From NCBI GenBank assembly GCA_963763755.1, contig CAVXQE010000003.1, positions 261,826 to 325,825 of the forward strand: 64,000 nucleotides of DNA, given 5' to 3'. A program made the translations under genes and the position numbers. The stretch is from Gaiellasilicea sp963763755. Its GTDB lineage: Bacteria > Actinomycetota > Thermoleophilia > Gaiellales > Gaiellaceae. This document shows positions 18,167 through 27,874 of the stretch, in pieces (the stretch's first letter is position 1; each line of letters opens with the position of its first letter). The notes under the pieces are model-generated. The model made no database searches. It saw nothing but the letters and a program-made list of their open reading frames with translations, and was not told the origin of the DNA.

Positions 18167-18553
18167 ATGAGCGATTTTCGCGAAACGGAGGCGGCGAGAG
18201 GGGACGTTCCGGGTCCGGCGCTCCTCACCCGCCTTGCCAGTGAGCAGACGTACCTCGCGTGGTCACGAACGGCGCTCTCAGCGTTCGGGTTGTCCATCGC
18301 GATCGGCGCTGTGCTCCCCGCGATCACAGACGGGTCGGACTGGCTACTGATCACACTCGGCGCGGCCTTCGGACTGCTCGGCGTTTTGCTGCTCGCTCAC
18401 GGCCATCTCAGGCACGAAGCTGTCCTCCACGCAATTGATCGCGGTCATGACATGCCACCGGATGGGCCTCAACGACAGGCCCTGACGCTCGCAGGCGTGA
18501 TCCTCGGACTCGCACTAGTCGTGGGCCTCGTGATCCTCGAGTTGCGCTCATGA
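18167..18553 (+). CDS. DUF202 / YidH-like membrane protein
   Basis: A 128-residue protein with a soluble N-terminus containing RLASEQTYLAWSRTALSAFG, the conserved start of the DUF202 family, and three membrane helices (about residues 38-58, 63-82 and 105-125). The family occurs in bacteria and yeast vacuolar VTC proteins; its bacterial role is not established. Divergent from the BASS transporter with a 268-base gap. Confidence 0.75.
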   Translation: MSDFRETEAARGDVPGPALLTRLASEQTYLAWSRTALSAFGLSIAIGAVLPAITDGSDWLLITLGAAFGLLGVLLLAHGHLRHEAVLHAIDRGHDMPPDGPQRQALTLAGVILGLALVVGLVILELRS

Positions 18554-18647
18554 TCGCGGACTGATCGGTCACTTGCTGCTGCAGGCCGGGATGTGTGCTT
18601 TCGAGATACTGGCATTTCGTCTCTTCCCTGGCTGAAACGAGGTTCGC

Positions 18648-19592
18648 ATGGCTGAACTGGTGACCGACACGAACTTTGTGCGTGCAGAGACCGATCGGAT
18701 GTTTGCCGGGCTTCAAGCTGATGCGGGTGGAGTGAATACGTTGCTGCACCATCGAGCGCCTGCGCCGCTTGATCATCAGACGGTGATTCGCATGAACCGC
18801 GACACCCTCTACAGCCTGGCGATCGTCGATATCTCCGAGGGAGCCACGCTCACGGTTCCGGACAGTGGCGGTCGTTACCTGTCGGTGATGATCGTCAACG
18901 AAGACCACTACATCAACCGAGTGCTGCACGAGGCGGGCGACTACGAGTTGACGATCCAGGAGTTCAACACCCCGTACGTGTTGGTCGCTGTGCGCATCCT
19001 CGTCGACCCCGCCGAGCCGGCAGATGTCGCGGCCGTCAACGCGCTCCAGGATCAGTTTCGGCTCGTGGCTGGCTCGGCGTCGCCGTTCGTGTCCCCGGAC
19101 TACGACAAACCATCCATGGATGACACCCGTCAGGCGTTGCTGGAGCGTGGCCGTGCGATCAAGAGCTTCGCCCACGCGTTCGGGAAGAAGGACGAGGTCG
19201 ATCCCGATCTGCATCTGATCGCCACCGCAGGCGGATGGGGTGGCCTGCCGGAGAAGGAAGCGTTCTACGAGAACGTCGATCTCGGGTTGCCCGTGGGCGA
19301 GTATCAGCTCACGGTGCGCGACGTCCCGGTCGACGCCTTCTGGTCGATCTCGGTCTACAACGCCGACGGGTACTTCGAGCCCAACGACCGAAACGCCAAC
19401 AGCGTCAACAGCATCACTGCCAAGGCGAACGATGACGGGTCAGTGACAGTCAGCTTCGGCGGCTGCAGCGACGACAGACCCAACTGCCTCCCGATCATGG
19501 AGGGCTGGAACTACGCCGTCCGGATGTACAGGCCGCGGCCCGAGATCCTCGACGGATCCTGGAAGTTTCCCTCGGCCGAGCCGACAGCCTGA
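18648..19592 (+). CDS. DUF1254 / DUF1214 domain protein
   Basis: A 314-residue protein. The N-terminal half (HQTVIRMNRDTLYSLAIVDI and GRYLSVMIVNEDHY) is a DUF1254 domain. The C-terminal part (VPVDAFWSISVYNADGYF, then SINSIT-like strands and ending NYAVRMYRPRPEILDGSWKFP) is DUF1214. These domains usually occur together in envelope proteins of unknown function; no signal peptide is seen here. No neighbour suggests a pathway. Starts at ATG 18648 after a purine-rich stretch (GAAACGAGG). Confidence 0.8.
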   Translation: MAELVTDTNFVRAETDRMFAGLQADAGGVNTLLHHRAPAPLDHQTVIRMNRDTLYSLAIVDISEGATLTVPDSGGRYLSVMIVNEDHYINRVLHEAGDYELTIQEFNTPYVLVAVRILVDPAEPADVAAVNALQDQFRLVAGSASPFVSPDYDKPSMDDTRQALLERGRAIKSFAHAFGKKDEVDPDLHLIATAGGWGGLPEKEAFYENVDLGLPVGEYQLTVRDVPVDAFWSISVYNADGYFEPNDRNANSVNSITAKANDDGSVTVSFGGCSDDRPNCLPIMEGWNYAVRMYRPRPEILDGSWKFPSAEPTA

Positions 19593-19691
19593 GGCACCCG
19601 CAAGCCTCAAGCTCAGCTGACTACCTGAGTGAAACCAACCCGGGGACGTGTCCGGCCGTGCACGTCGTAAGATCGCCGAGGAGGATGCCAC

Positions 19692-20285
19692 GTGGCTACG
19701 TCTGATCCGATCGCCGAGATCATCGGGGACTATCGAGCGTTCGCGGCGATGCAGCGCGACCGTCTTTCTGCCCGCGGCATCGACATCTCACCGTACGCAC
19801 TCAGCCACATCGCCGTCCGTGTCGCTGATTGGGACCTGTACGTCCATCAGCGGACGCTTCTCGAGCGCCATGCGAGGGCGAACCGCGAGAGCGTCTGGAA
19901 CGGGCGTCCGATCTCCTTGATCGTGCTCGCCGAGCCGCTCGATGTCCTCGATGGGACTCCGGTCTCGCGCATCGAGCTCATCCCGCCCGTTCACCAGCGC
20001 GTCTACCGGATGGGCCTCGAGCACCTCGGCGTCGTCGTCGGTGAGGAGATCGACGAGTTCTCGCGAGTGCATCGAGCCGCGCTGACCGGGCAGCAGTTCC
20101 AGAGTCCCGACGTCGAACCGGTCTACGTCCTCTTCGAGGATTTCACCCACGTGAAGTTCTACCGGCGCTCCTTCTTCGACGTCGTCGAAGACGAGGAAGG
20201 GCGCTTCGACGGCTTCAGCCACGTCGACGACTGGGTGCCGCAGCGCCTCGTCACCGCCACCGGCCCGAACCCGCTGCCGCGGTGA
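19692..20285 (+). CDS. YecM-like VOC-superfamily protein
   Basis: A 197-residue soluble protein with the pattern of E. coli YecM (DUF991), a glyoxalase/VOC-fold protein of unknown activity. It has YALSHIAVRVADWDLY, NGRPISLIVLAEPLDV, IELIPPVHQRVYRMGLEHLGVV and a closing HVKFYRRSFFDVV. Metal ligands (His in LSHIA, Glu in IEL, His in LEHLG) are in the right places. Starts with GTG at 19692. A partial repeat copy follows the stop at 20317. Confidence 0.7.
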   Translation: MATSDPIAEIIGDYRAFAAMQRDRLSARGIDISPYALSHIAVRVADWDLYVHQRTLLERHARANRESVWNGRPISLIVLAEPLDVLDGTPVSRIELIPPVHQRVYRMGLEHLGVVVGEEIDEFSRVHRAALTGQQFQSPDVEPVYVLFEDFTHVKFYRRSFFDVVEDEEGRFDGFSHVDDWVPQRLVTATGPNPLPR

Positions 20286-20316
20286 CCTAGCCTGCTGCCG
20301 GGCTCAAGACCGCCCG

Positions 20317-20347
20317 TTGGGCCAGCGTGCGGGAATGTCCCTTGAGC
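20317..20347 (+). repeat. two-hairpin repeat family, partial copy
   Basis: Contains GGGCCAGCGTGCGGGAATG followed by TCCCTTGAG, between the YecM-like and MBL-like genes. Confidence 0.8.
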
Positions 20348-20407
20348 ACGAAGGCAGAAGGGCCCCTCGTTGTTTGAACCAGAAGCCAGCGTGACAGACT
20401 TGTGACC

Positions 20408-21040
20408 ATGCGTGAGCTGCGGCCGGGTGTCTGGCATTGGCAATCGTCGCATCCCGCCTGGAACGAGGAGGAGGAGTGGCCCGAGGCTGTCTCGTCCTAT
20501 GGGATCGAGCTCGGCAACGATTTCGTGTTGTTCGATCCGCTCGCCGTTCCCGACGAGCTACGTGAGCGCGCGACCGCCGTCGTCCTGACGGCGCCGTATC
20601 ACGAGCGCGATGCCCGTGGACTTGGCCTGCCGGTGCACACGCCGCCGGCGGACACCTGGCAGGACTGGGTGGAGAAGTTCGGCATCGATCCCGACCGCGT
20701 GCGCGGCATGGAGAGTGAGGACCTTGCCTGGCTGCGCGCGGGTGGAGGCGAAGGACACTTTCACGGTCCTGGAGCGTGGCCGTTTGGCATCGTCGCGTAC
20801 GCGGGCCGCGAGGACAACGATCTCATCCTCTGGCTCCCGTCGATCGGCGCGATCGTCACCGGCGACTCGCTTTCCGACTTCGGCGACGGACTGGACATCT
20901 GGATCGGCGATCGCAAGCATGTGACGCGCGACGATGTCGTGCAACGGCTGCGTCCGCTGCTCGACCTGCCGGTCGAGCTCGTGCTGCCCGCACACGGCGA
21001 GCCGACGGATCGCGCGGCGCTCGAGCACGTGCTCTCCTGA
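20408..21040 (+). CDS. metallo-beta-lactamase-fold-like protein
   Basis: A 210-residue protein laid out like an MBL-fold hydrolase: a starting beta-hairpin with FVLFDPLAV, a VVLTAPYHERDARGL segment where HxHxDH would be, GAIVTGDSLSDF and a closing LVLPAHGEP. The HxHxDH motif is reduced to H-x-R-D, so it may bind one metal or none; activity is doubtful. GTG 20402 is an alternative start. Flanked by repeat copies at 20317 and 21084. Confidence 0.65.
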   Translation: MRELRPGVWHWQSSHPAWNEEEEWPEAVSSYGIELGNDFVLFDPLAVPDELRERATAVVLTAPYHERDARGLGLPVHTPPADTWQDWVEKFGIDPDRVRGMESEDLAWLRAGGGEGHFHGPGAWPFGIVAYAGREDNDLILWLPSIGAIVTGDSLSDFGDGLDIWIGDRKHVTRDDVVQRLRPLLDLPVELVLPAHGEPTDRAALEHVLS

Positions 21041-21083
21041 GCGGTGCCGGCAAGACCAGAGGCTCAGGCGACGTGGCGCCTTC

Positions 21084-21112
21084 CTGGGCCAGCGTTCGGG
21101 AATGACGCTGAT
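21084..21112 (+). repeat. two-hairpin repeat family, partial copy
   Basis: Contains GGGCCAGCGTTCGGGAATG and then ACGCTGA. Confidence 0.85.
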
Positions 21113-21176
21113 CAGGGTTTCACGAGAACCCGCTCATACCTCGTTCCGGCCGATGGCTAGGGCTGTGAACGTTGCG

Positions 21177-21710
21177 TCAGAGCGAGGCCAACTCGTCGCT
21201 CACGAGCAGTTCGATCGTCGCGAGGTCGTTGCGCATCGCGTTGCGCATGTCGTCCAGCTGCTTCCAGATCACGTCCGCTCCCGGAATCTCCTGAGACGCG
21301 CGGAGCGTTGACGCGACCAGGTGGAACCCGACCACCGAGGTCACGAACTCTTCGTACGCGTCCGCGACGTCCTTTGAGCCGAACGTGTGGAGCTTCGCGT
21401 TCATGGCGCGCCGCTCATCGGAGCTGGGTCCCTCGGGCACCGGCGGAGCACCCGCGATTGTCAATTGCGGCGCAGTCGCCACGACTTCCTCCCAAAGCAG
21501 ACGCAACAGGCCGACCATCTCCTCGTACACAGCCGAGCGCTTGTCGAAAAGCCGCTCGCCACTCGCAAGCAGACGCTCATGCGTCTGCCGAGACGCTTCA
21601 AGCTCCTTCGCCGACTCACGTTGCTGCTTGATCCCCCATGCCGTCGCGCCGACGCCTGCAAGAGCGACGACGGAACCGCCGATGGTCGCCGCAAGGGCTA
21701 CCGCGTCCAT
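21177..21710 (-). CDS. hypothetical membrane-anchored coiled-coil protein
   Basis: A 177-residue protein with one N-terminal membrane helix (about residues 3-27, ATIGGSVVALAGVGATAWGI). A charged helical region follows (KQQRESAKELEASRQTHERL) that could form a coiled coil, then further helices to the end (DDMRNAMRNDLATIELLV). I do not recognise a family. Such short anchored helical proteins occur in phage-related and accessory DNA. It is bounded by repeat copies at 21084 and 21781. Confidence 0.6.
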   Translation of the reverse strand: MDAVALAATIGGSVVALAGVGATAWGIKQQRESAKELEASRQTHERLLASGERLFDKRSAVYEEMVGLLRLLWEEVVATAPQLTIAGAPPVPEGPSSDERRAMNAKLHTFGSKDVADAYEEFVTSVVGFHLVASTLRASQEIPGADVIWKQLDDMRNAMRNDLATIELLVSDELASL

Positions 21711-21780
21711 GCGAGCGATCGTACTCCTGACCAGCCGGTGCGCCCGAATGCTCGTTCAGCCGATGGTCGCGCCCGCACTC

Positions 21781-21812
21781 GCCTGGGCCAGCGTTCGGGA
21801 ATGACGCCTGAC
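21781..21812 (+). repeat. two-hairpin repeat family, partial copy
   Basis: CGCCTGGGCCAGCGTTCGGG and then AATGACGCCTGAC, an exact match to the core of the full copy at 30082-30182. Confidence 0.85.
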
Positions 21813-21930
21813 GAGGTGAACCCGGATCGGCTGGAGCAGCGATGAGTCTTCGGTGGTTTGTCAGTATCTGCCGCGTACGGGCGAGGCTGAGATGCGGCCG
21901 GAGCCGGGCCGCCGAGAGAGGAGTCATGAG

Positions 21931-22281
21931 ATGACGCGGTACCTGATTTCGTTCCCCAGCGGCGCGATGGACCACATCCCCGCTGAGGAGTTCCCCGCCG
22001 TGGGAGAGGCTGCTCATGCGGTGGTACAGGAGGCCATGGACGCAGGCGTTCTGGTGTTCGGCGGTGGGTTGGCCGAGAACGTGGATCCCGTCATGGTGGC
22101 CGGTGACGGTACGACCACCACCGGCACGTACCCCCAGACCAAGGAGTTCAACGGTGGGTTCACGGTCCTCGACGTGACCTCTCGGGAGGCAGCCTTGGAG
22201 TGGGCTGCGAAGATCGCAGCCGCCTGCCGCTGTGCCCAAGAAGTCCGCGAGTTCGGACCTGACTCGGCCGTGGGCAATTGA
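21931..22281 (+). CDS. YCII-related domain protein
   Basis: A 116-residue protein of the YCII / DGPF fold: MTRYLISFPSGAM at the start, AMDAGVLVFGGGLAENVDP, and NGGFTVLDVTSREAALEWA near the end. Family members are small dimers with a proposed acid-base His-Asp pair; the function is unknown. The start at 21931 follows GAGAGGAG; upstream in-frame codons lack a ribosome site. Lies between two repeat copies as a single-gene unit. Confidence 0.75.
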   Translation: MTRYLISFPSGAMDHIPAEEFPAVGEAAHAVVQEAMDAGVLVFGGGLAENVDPVMVAGDGTTTTGTYPQTKEFNGGFTVLDVTSREAALEWAAKIAAACRCAQEVREFGPDSAVGN

Positions 22282-22330
22282 GCGAAGCCCAAGATCGCCC
22301 TTCATGGGCCAAGGCTCCCGACAGACGATC

Positions 22331-22362
22331 GCCTGCGCGAGCGTTCGGGAATGTCCCCTGAA
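22331..22362 (+). repeat. two-hairpin repeat family, partial copy
   Basis: GCGAGCGTTCGGGAATGTCC and then CCTGAAC just before the monooxygenase gene. Confidence 0.8.
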
Positions 22363-22383
22363 CGTTCTGATAGAGGTAGGCAG

Positions 22384-23576
22384 ATGCCAAACAGACCAGT
22401 CTCGATCGTCGGTGCAGGCCTCGGCGGGCTGACTCTCGCACGCGTCCTCCACGTTCACGGCATCCCCGCCACCGTCTACGAGGCTGAGCCCGCGGCGGAG
22501 GCCCGTACGCAGGGCGGTCAGATCGATATCCATGAGCACAACGGACAGCGCGCGCTCGAAGCGGCTGGCCTCACCGACGAGTTCCGCGCGATCATTCGAG
22601 TCGGTGGCGAGGCGTCACGCATGATCGATCCGCAGGGCGCGGTGCTGCTCGACGAGCCCGACGACGGTACGGGCGGGCGTCCCGAGGTGCTCCGCGGCGA
22701 CCTGCGTCGGATCCTGCTCGACGCCCTGCCCGACGAGACGATTCGGTGGGGCCGCAAGGTCTCTGGTGTCCAGCCCCTCGGGGACGGTCGCCATGAACTG
22801 ATGTTCGCCGACGGGTCGACCGTTTCCACTGGCCTCCTCATCGGTGCCGACGGCGCCTGGTCGAAGATCCGCCCGCTGCTCTCCGACGCGACACCCGAAT
22901 ACGTCGGGACAACGTTCATCGAGACCTACCTGTACGACGTCGACGAGCGGCACTCCGCGACGGCCGAGGCGGTCGGCGGTGGCTCGCTACTTGCGCTCAC
23001 CCCGGGAAGGGGATCGTCGCCCATCGCGAGGCGGGAGGCGTCCTTCACACGTACGTCCAGCTGACGCGTCCCGTCGAATGGATCGCCGACGTCGATTTCA
23101 CCGATTCCGCTGTCGCGACGGCTCGAATCGCGGCCGAGTTCCACGGGTGGGCGCCGGAACTCATGGCGCTGATCAACGACGGCGAGACTACGCCGATCGC
23201 GCGCATGATCTACACGCTCCCCGACGACCACCGATGGGACCGTGTACCCGGGGTGACGCTTCTCGGCGACGCGGCGCACCTGATGCCGCCTTCCGGCGAG
23301 GGCGCGAACCTGGCGATGCTCGACGGCGCCGAACTCGGCGAGGCGATCGCCGAGCACGCCGACGACATCGAGGCTGCACTCACTATCTACGAACGAGCGA
23401 TGTTCCCGCGCAGCGAGTCGGCCGCCGTCGACGCGCGCATCATCCTGGACCTCTGTCTCGGCGACCGCGCACCGTTCGGACTCATCGACTTCTTTACCGC
23501 CCCACTCGAGGCCGGCGAACACGAGCCGCACTGGCAGCCCTCACCTGTCACCCCCGATCGCGGCACGATCGGCTAA
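22384..23576 (+). CDS. FAD-dependent monooxygenase, TetX-like (one frameshift)
   Basis: About 397 residues of a class A flavoprotein monooxygenase. The FAD dinucleotide site VGAGLGGLTLARVL is at residues 8-21. The second flavin motif is GADGAWSKIRPLL. The ribityl-binding GDAAHLMPPSGEGANLAM lies in the second half. One base is missing near 23015; the corrected frame reads PGKGIVAHREAGGVLHTYVQ. Relatives include TetX, which hydroxylates tetracyclines, and many enzymes acting on other aromatics, so resistance is possible but unproven. The start ATG 22384 follows AGAGGTAGG. It is a single unit after a repeat copy. Confidence 0.78.
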
Positions 23577-23631
23577 CTAGCCGTGGAAAGAGCCGCACGG
23601 TTCAACCACAAAGGGCAACGGCATAGCGTAG

Positions 23632-24641
23632 AACGCATCGGCAGAACAGGCTGAGGCGATCCGCCAGTCGCCCCGATTCGGCGCACCTCGGTACGGTGCT
23701 CCGATGAGCGAAGAGGGGGACATCCCCACGTACCAGCCCGACCTGAAGGCGATCGTGGGCGGGGCGTTCTCCGCAGCCGCCGAGACCTACGACCAGGTGG
23801 TGGGATTCTTCGTCCCGTTCGGTCAGGCACTGGTCGCCGCGGCGGGTCCCGACCGGGGCGCCGAGGTCCTCGACATCGCCTGCGGTCGCGGTGCGTGCCT
23901 CTACCCGGCGCTCGACGCCGTCGGCCACGACGGCTCGGTGCTCGGCATCGATCTCGCGCCGGGGATGGTCGAGCAGCTCAACGCCGAGCTGACCGCCAAG
24001 GGCATCCGCAACGCCGTGGCACGGGTCGGCGATGCGGATGACCTCGACCTGCCCGACGCCTCGTTCGATGTCGTCACCGGCGGATTCATGATCTTCTTTC
24101 CGCCCGATCCGCCGCGGGTCCTCCAGGAGCTGCGCCGAGTGCTGGCGCCGGGCGGCACCCTGGCCCTGTCGATCTTCGACGGGCCATCCGGTTTCCCGTG
24201 GATGGACGACATCGCTGCCGAGCTGTTCGGGCCGTCGCCGCCGATGCCGAGTTTGGAGTTCGACAAGGCAGCGGTGCTCGACGCCGCCCTCGTGGCAGCC
24301 GGCTTCACCCGCCCGACGGCCATCGACGTGATCGAGCGGTTCCGCTTCGCCGATGCTGGCCAGGCCGAGGCGTGGATACGCAGCACCGGCGTTCGGATGC
24401 TCCTCGACCGCTGCAACGACCAGCAGCTCGCCCGGTGCCGGGAGCTGATCGCCCAGAACCTCGAGGCCCATCACCGGACCGCGAACCGAGACGGCTACGA
24501 GCTAGTGCAGCGGGCGCGGATGACCGTCGCGCAGCGGGCCTGACTCAGGCCCTGGTCTTCTGGAACCCTGGCCGAACTCGAGCGGGCGGCCAACGCGTTG
24601 ACCCCCTCACGCCTAAGTTGTGTGAAGCGTTAGGACAGAAG
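23632..24641 (+). repeat. 1-kb inverted duplication, left arm
   Basis: This stretch, with the methyltransferase gene and its flanks, is present again in reverse at about 40030-41028 with few changes. The right-hand end carries ACCCCCTCACGCCTAAG and then GCGTTAGGACAG, a variant of the repeat-family junction. Confidence 0.8.
23704..24543 (+). CDS. SAM-dependent methyltransferase (UbiE-like), copy 1
   Basis: A 279-residue class I methyltransferase. Motif I is VLDIACGRGACLYPAL, motif II follows as GIDLAPGMVEQL, then VARVGDADDLDLPDASFDVV and the post-motif LRRVLAPGGTLALSIFDG. A longer helical tail with RTANRDGYELVQRARM closes it. The acceptor is unknown. A second copy in inverted orientation (40112-40950) has a one-base deletion; this copy is intact. 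The neighbour on the right is a convergent GFA gene, and that pairing is also duplicated. Confidence 0.8.
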   Translation: MSEEGDIPTYQPDLKAIVGGAFSAAAETYDQVVGFFVPFGQALVAAAGPDRGAEVLDIACGRGACLYPALDAVGHDGSVLGIDLAPGMVEQLNAELTAKGIRNAVARVGDADDLDLPDASFDVVTGGFMIFFPPDPPRVLQELRRVLAPGGTLALSIFDGPSGFPWMDDIAAELFGPSPPMPSLEFDKAAVLDAALVAAGFTRPTAIDVIERFRFADAGQAEAWIRSTGVRMLLDRCNDQQLARCRELIAQNLEAHHRTANRDGYELVQRARMTVAQRA

Positions 24642-24845
24642 ACCTATGCTGGGCGGCCCGAACAGGCCAACGAGCCGCTTCAGTCCAACGTCGACCCTGG
24701 GGGGAAGCGCACTTCGAGAGCGTTGCTGACCGCCGGCGTCTCTCGCTCTTGCTGGTCCGTCTCGGTAAGCGGAATGCGGCCATCGAGCTTCTCGCGGATG
24801 CCGTACGCGATCCCGAGTGCGCGATGTGTGGGCGCCGTCGCGTCG

Positions 24846-25283
24846 CTACTCGGCGATCGTCTCGCCGGAGCCACCCAACTCTTTGGGGAAATCCTTGAGC
24901 TTGGGAAGGCCATCTTTCATAGGCAGCACAGTCGACTCGTAGTTGACGTGCACCTCGGGCGTAAACGGGAACGCAGGGATCGTCGCGGCGTAGACGTCGA
25001 CCAAGCCCCAGGTCGGGTGTCGCGTCAGCAGATGGCCACCGCAGACCTTGCACCACTGGCGATAGCTCTGCTCGGTCTCGTGGTACTCGCCGATTTGGTC
25101 TTCTCCCTGCATCACCTTGACCGCCTCGGGTTTCCAGAGCGTGAACGCGTTGACAGGACCAGCTGACCAGCTCCTGCAGTTGGCGCAATGGCAGTACCCA
25201 GCACCCTCCGGATCGCCCGTGACGACGATCGTCACAGCACCACATAGGCACTGACCTTCGAAGGTCTTTTCATCCTGGCTCAT
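24846..25283 (-). CDS. GFA family protein (CENP-V/GFA zinc domain), copy 1
   Basis: A 145-residue protein with the zinc-binding pattern of glutathione-dependent formaldehyde-activating family proteins: CLCGAV, CHCANCRSWSAGPVNAF and CKVCGGHLL. Most members outside Gfa itself have no proven substrate. Nearly the same protein lies at 38817-39254 in the opposite orientation. Each copy is next to a copy of the methyltransferase gene and convergent with it, so the pair duplicated as one block. Starts at ATG 25283. Confidence 0.82.
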   Translation of the reverse strand: MSQDEKTFEGQCLCGAVTIVVTGDPEGAGYCHCANCRSWSAGPVNAFTLWKPEAVKVMQGEDQIGEYHETEQSYRQWCKVCGGHLLTRHPTWGLVDVYAATIPAFPFTPEVHVNYESTVLPMKDGLPKLKDFPKELGGSGETIAE

Positions 25284-25458
25284 CTGCCGCTCTCTTTCGG
25301 TGTCGCCGGCCGTGTTCTAGACTCGGCGCTTCACGCAAAGCAACGTAGAGCATTGCTTCATCAGTTACTAGTTCTGATGACCCATTTGAGTCATGGAACC
25401 CGTCTGTACGCGGCAGGCGCTACGACATCCCGGAGCCGCTGGCAGACGGGGCACACAC

Positions 25459-25525
25459 CCTAAGTAGCGTGGATCAATAGGACAGAACACACTCGTCTGC
25501 GCCGGCGTCCGTAAGTGTCCCCTGG
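25459..25525 (+). repeat. two-hairpin repeat family, degenerate full copy
   Basis: TAAGTAGCGTGGATCAATAG, then GACAGAACACACTCGTCTGC and GTCCGTAAGTGTCCCCTGG follow the order of the full copies at 28870 and 30082 with several changes. Confidence 0.75.
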
Positions 25526-25544
25526 CGAGTACGACCTTGCCGCC

Positions 25545-26460
25545 ATGAACACGGTGCAAGATGATGCCGTCATGGCTGGGGCGTCTGGCACGCAGACGGT
25601 GGTGGCGGCCGAGGGGCGGACGCTGACGATCGCCGAGTGGGGCGACCCGGATGGGTTCCCGGTCTTCTTCCTTCATGGCACGCCGGGCTCGCGCTTTGTC
25701 GGGCAGGCCAACGCGAGTGCGTATGCGAGTGTCGGAGCGCGCGTGATCACCTACGACAGGCCCGGCTACGGCGGCTCCGATCGCTTCCGCGGCCGGCGGG
25801 TTGTCGACTGCGTCGCTGACGTTTCCGCGATCGCAGACAGCCTCGGTATTGAGCGGTTCGCCGTGAGCGGCGGCTCCTGGGGCGGCCCGCACAGCCTGGC
25901 GGTCGCCGCACGTCTGCCCGAGCGGGTGACGAGAGCCGCCTGTGTAGCGGGGGTCGCGCCGTTCGACATGCCTGGCTTCGACTGGTTCGCAGGCATGGAC
26001 GCGGTCAACATCGAGGAGATCGGCTGGGCACTGGAAGGCGAAGACGTCCTCGCTCGCGAGATCGACCGAATGGCGACTGCGTGGCTCGAACGGCTAGCCG
26101 ACGATCCTTCCAAGGGGGGCGAGGTGGAGTTCTCTGACGCTGACCGTGCTGTAATGGCGAATCCCGAGCGGCAGGCGGTGGAGCGACGGATGCTTAACGA
26201 GGCGTTTCGTCAAGGCGTCTGGGGCTATGTCGACGACACCCTCTGTCTGATCCAACCTTGGGGCTTCGACGTGACCGAGATCCGCGTCCCGACCCGCATC
26301 GCTTTACGGCCTGACCGACGTGCTCGTGCCGCGCCAGCATGGCGAGTGGCTCGCTAACAACGTGCCGAACGCCGAGGCCGTTATCGATGAACAGGGCGGC
26401 CACTTCTCGGCTCCCAACCACGTCACGGAACGATTCGGCTGGCTCGTCCAGCCGGTCTGA
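25545..26460 (+). CDS. alpha/beta hydrolase (one frameshift)
   Basis: About 304 residues of an alpha/beta hydrolase. FFLHGTPGSRF forms the oxyanion region. The nucleophile serine lies in VSGGSWGGPHSL. The acid lies in GLTDVLVPRQHGEW. The histidine lies in EQGGHFSAPNH. The last two lie after a frameshift near 26300; the corrected frame ends GWLVQPV with TGA at 26458-26460. Soluble, without a signal peptide. The substrate is unknown. Relatives include proline iminopeptidase-like and esterase-like enzymes. Flanked by repeat copies. Confidence 0.75.
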
Positions 26461-26518
26461 CGCTCTTGACGCAGCGCCACTCAGACGATCGAGATGCCTC
26501 CCCGGGCTCACGACTGGC

Positions 26519-26593
26519 TTGGGCCAGCGTGCTCTCGCCTGACATCGCGCCGGGCCTGCCGCGCTGAGTAGCGTGGAGTGTTAGGACAGAACC
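26519..26593 (+). repeat. two-hairpin repeat family, 5' half
   Basis: GGGCCAGCGTGCTCTCGCC, TGACATCG and the hairpin CCGCGCTGAGTAGCGTGG, then GTTAGGACAGAAC. Begins about 60 bases after the hydrolase gene. Confidence 0.85.
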
Positions 26594-26705
26594 CGGTACG
26601 CGGATCATGGGTTAACACTGATGCCTGACCGTCGCGAGAGCGGCACGATCGGGTGCCCGAGCGCGGCTGATTGCGTTGCCCCAGGGGGAGGCGTAGGGTC
26701 GGCCT

Positions 26706-27608
26706 ATGCGCGGTCTTCGGACACGCATCAACGTTGGCGGGGCACTCGTCGGCGCGCTCGCAACGTGCGTCCTCGCGGTCGGCGCGTACGGCTCGAGCGA
26801 TGCCCGCCCGACGCTCTTCGACTACGACCGGTCGGCGCCTCTCGACCTCGTGCTGGGCAAAACGACGATCTCAGGAAGCGTCGCCCGCCAGAAGCTGACG
26901 TTCAACGGGGCCGGATCCGACCGTCTCGGCGCCGACTTCTTGCATCCCGTCTCGGGCGGGCCGTGGCCGCTCGTGATCTGGTCGCCGGGCTTCGGCGGCG
27001 GCCGCGGCCAGGACCTCCCGCAGGCCCAGGCGCTGGCCCGCGCCGGCGTCGCATCGCTGCTCGTGGATCCGCCGCCCGGCACCTACGACACCAGGGGCGG
27101 CTGCACCGCGGCGCACGATCTGCCCAGGTACGTCAGCTACGTGATCAGCCGACGCCGCGCGATTGACGTCGCCGAGAAGCTTCCGAACGTGAACACGAAG
27201 AGGCTCGCCGCCGTCGGCTTCAGCTACGGCGCCGAAATCACCGGCACGCTTGCGGGCCTCGAGCACAGGCGGATCGGTGCGTTCGCCTTCAAGTCCGGGC
27301 GCGGGCACAACACGGGCTTCTCCCAATCCTTCTGCCCGTCCCTCCGCGATAAGGCCGCGTTCACCGCATATGTCGCCAAGATGGGCGTCGTTGATCCGGT
27401 GCGTTGGCTGCCGTCGGCTGCGCACACGCCCGTCCTCGTCCAGAACGGCACCAAGGACGAGCTGACGCCGAGGGCCGATGTCCTCGCGCTTTACGCCGCG
27501 GCGAAGGGGCCGAAAGAGCTCCGCTGGTACGCCGCGGGCCACGACCTGAACGCCGAGGCCGCCGCGTACCGGCAGCAGTGGTTGCTCCGTCAGCTCATCG
27601 GTCGCTAG
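26706..27608 (+). CDS. exported alpha/beta hydrolase (dienelactone-hydrolase-like)
   Basis: A 300-residue protein with a signal peptide (residues 1-34, ending SSDARP). An alpha/beta hydrolase domain follows. WSPGFGGGRGQDL is the oxyanion loop, GFSYGAEITGTL holds the nucleophile serine, and the late NGTKDELTPRADVL and AAGHDLNAEA carry the Asp and His. It resembles secreted esterases or acyl hydrolases of the dienelactone hydrolase group. No operon partner. Intact, unlike the hydrolase upstream. Confidence 0.75.
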   Translation: MRGLRTRINVGGALVGALATCVLAVGAYGSSDARPTLFDYDRSAPLDLVLGKTTISGSVARQKLTFNGAGSDRLGADFLHPVSGGPWPLVIWSPGFGGGRGQDLPQAQALARAGVASLLVDPPPGTYDTRGGCTAAHDLPRYVSYVISRRRAIDVAEKLPNVNTKRLAAVGFSYGAEITGTLAGLEHRRIGAFAFKSGRGHNTGFSQSFCPSLRDKAAFTAYVAKMGVVDPVRWLPSAAHTPVLVQNGTKDELTPRADVLALYAAAKGPKELRWYAAGHDLNAEAAAYRQQWLLRQLIGR

Positions 27609-27874
27609 CCGCCCCTGCCGAGCGGCTTCGCGTCAAAGCCCTGACGCGTCACGTAGCACGCGAGCAACAGGACCCGAGACCGGATGCGGCCCACGGGTCG
27701 AGCGTCTGTTTCGGGCCCGAGGCTGGAGGCAGACCTACAGTGCCCGGCAGCCTCCGGCGGCCAACCTCTCGGGCTGACCGGCCGGAGGCCGTCCAGCGAT
27801 CCTTTAGAGCGCGGCGCGCGATAGCGGTTCCGCAGCCTCCACCGATGCTGGATCGACGCGGGAAGGCGACTTAG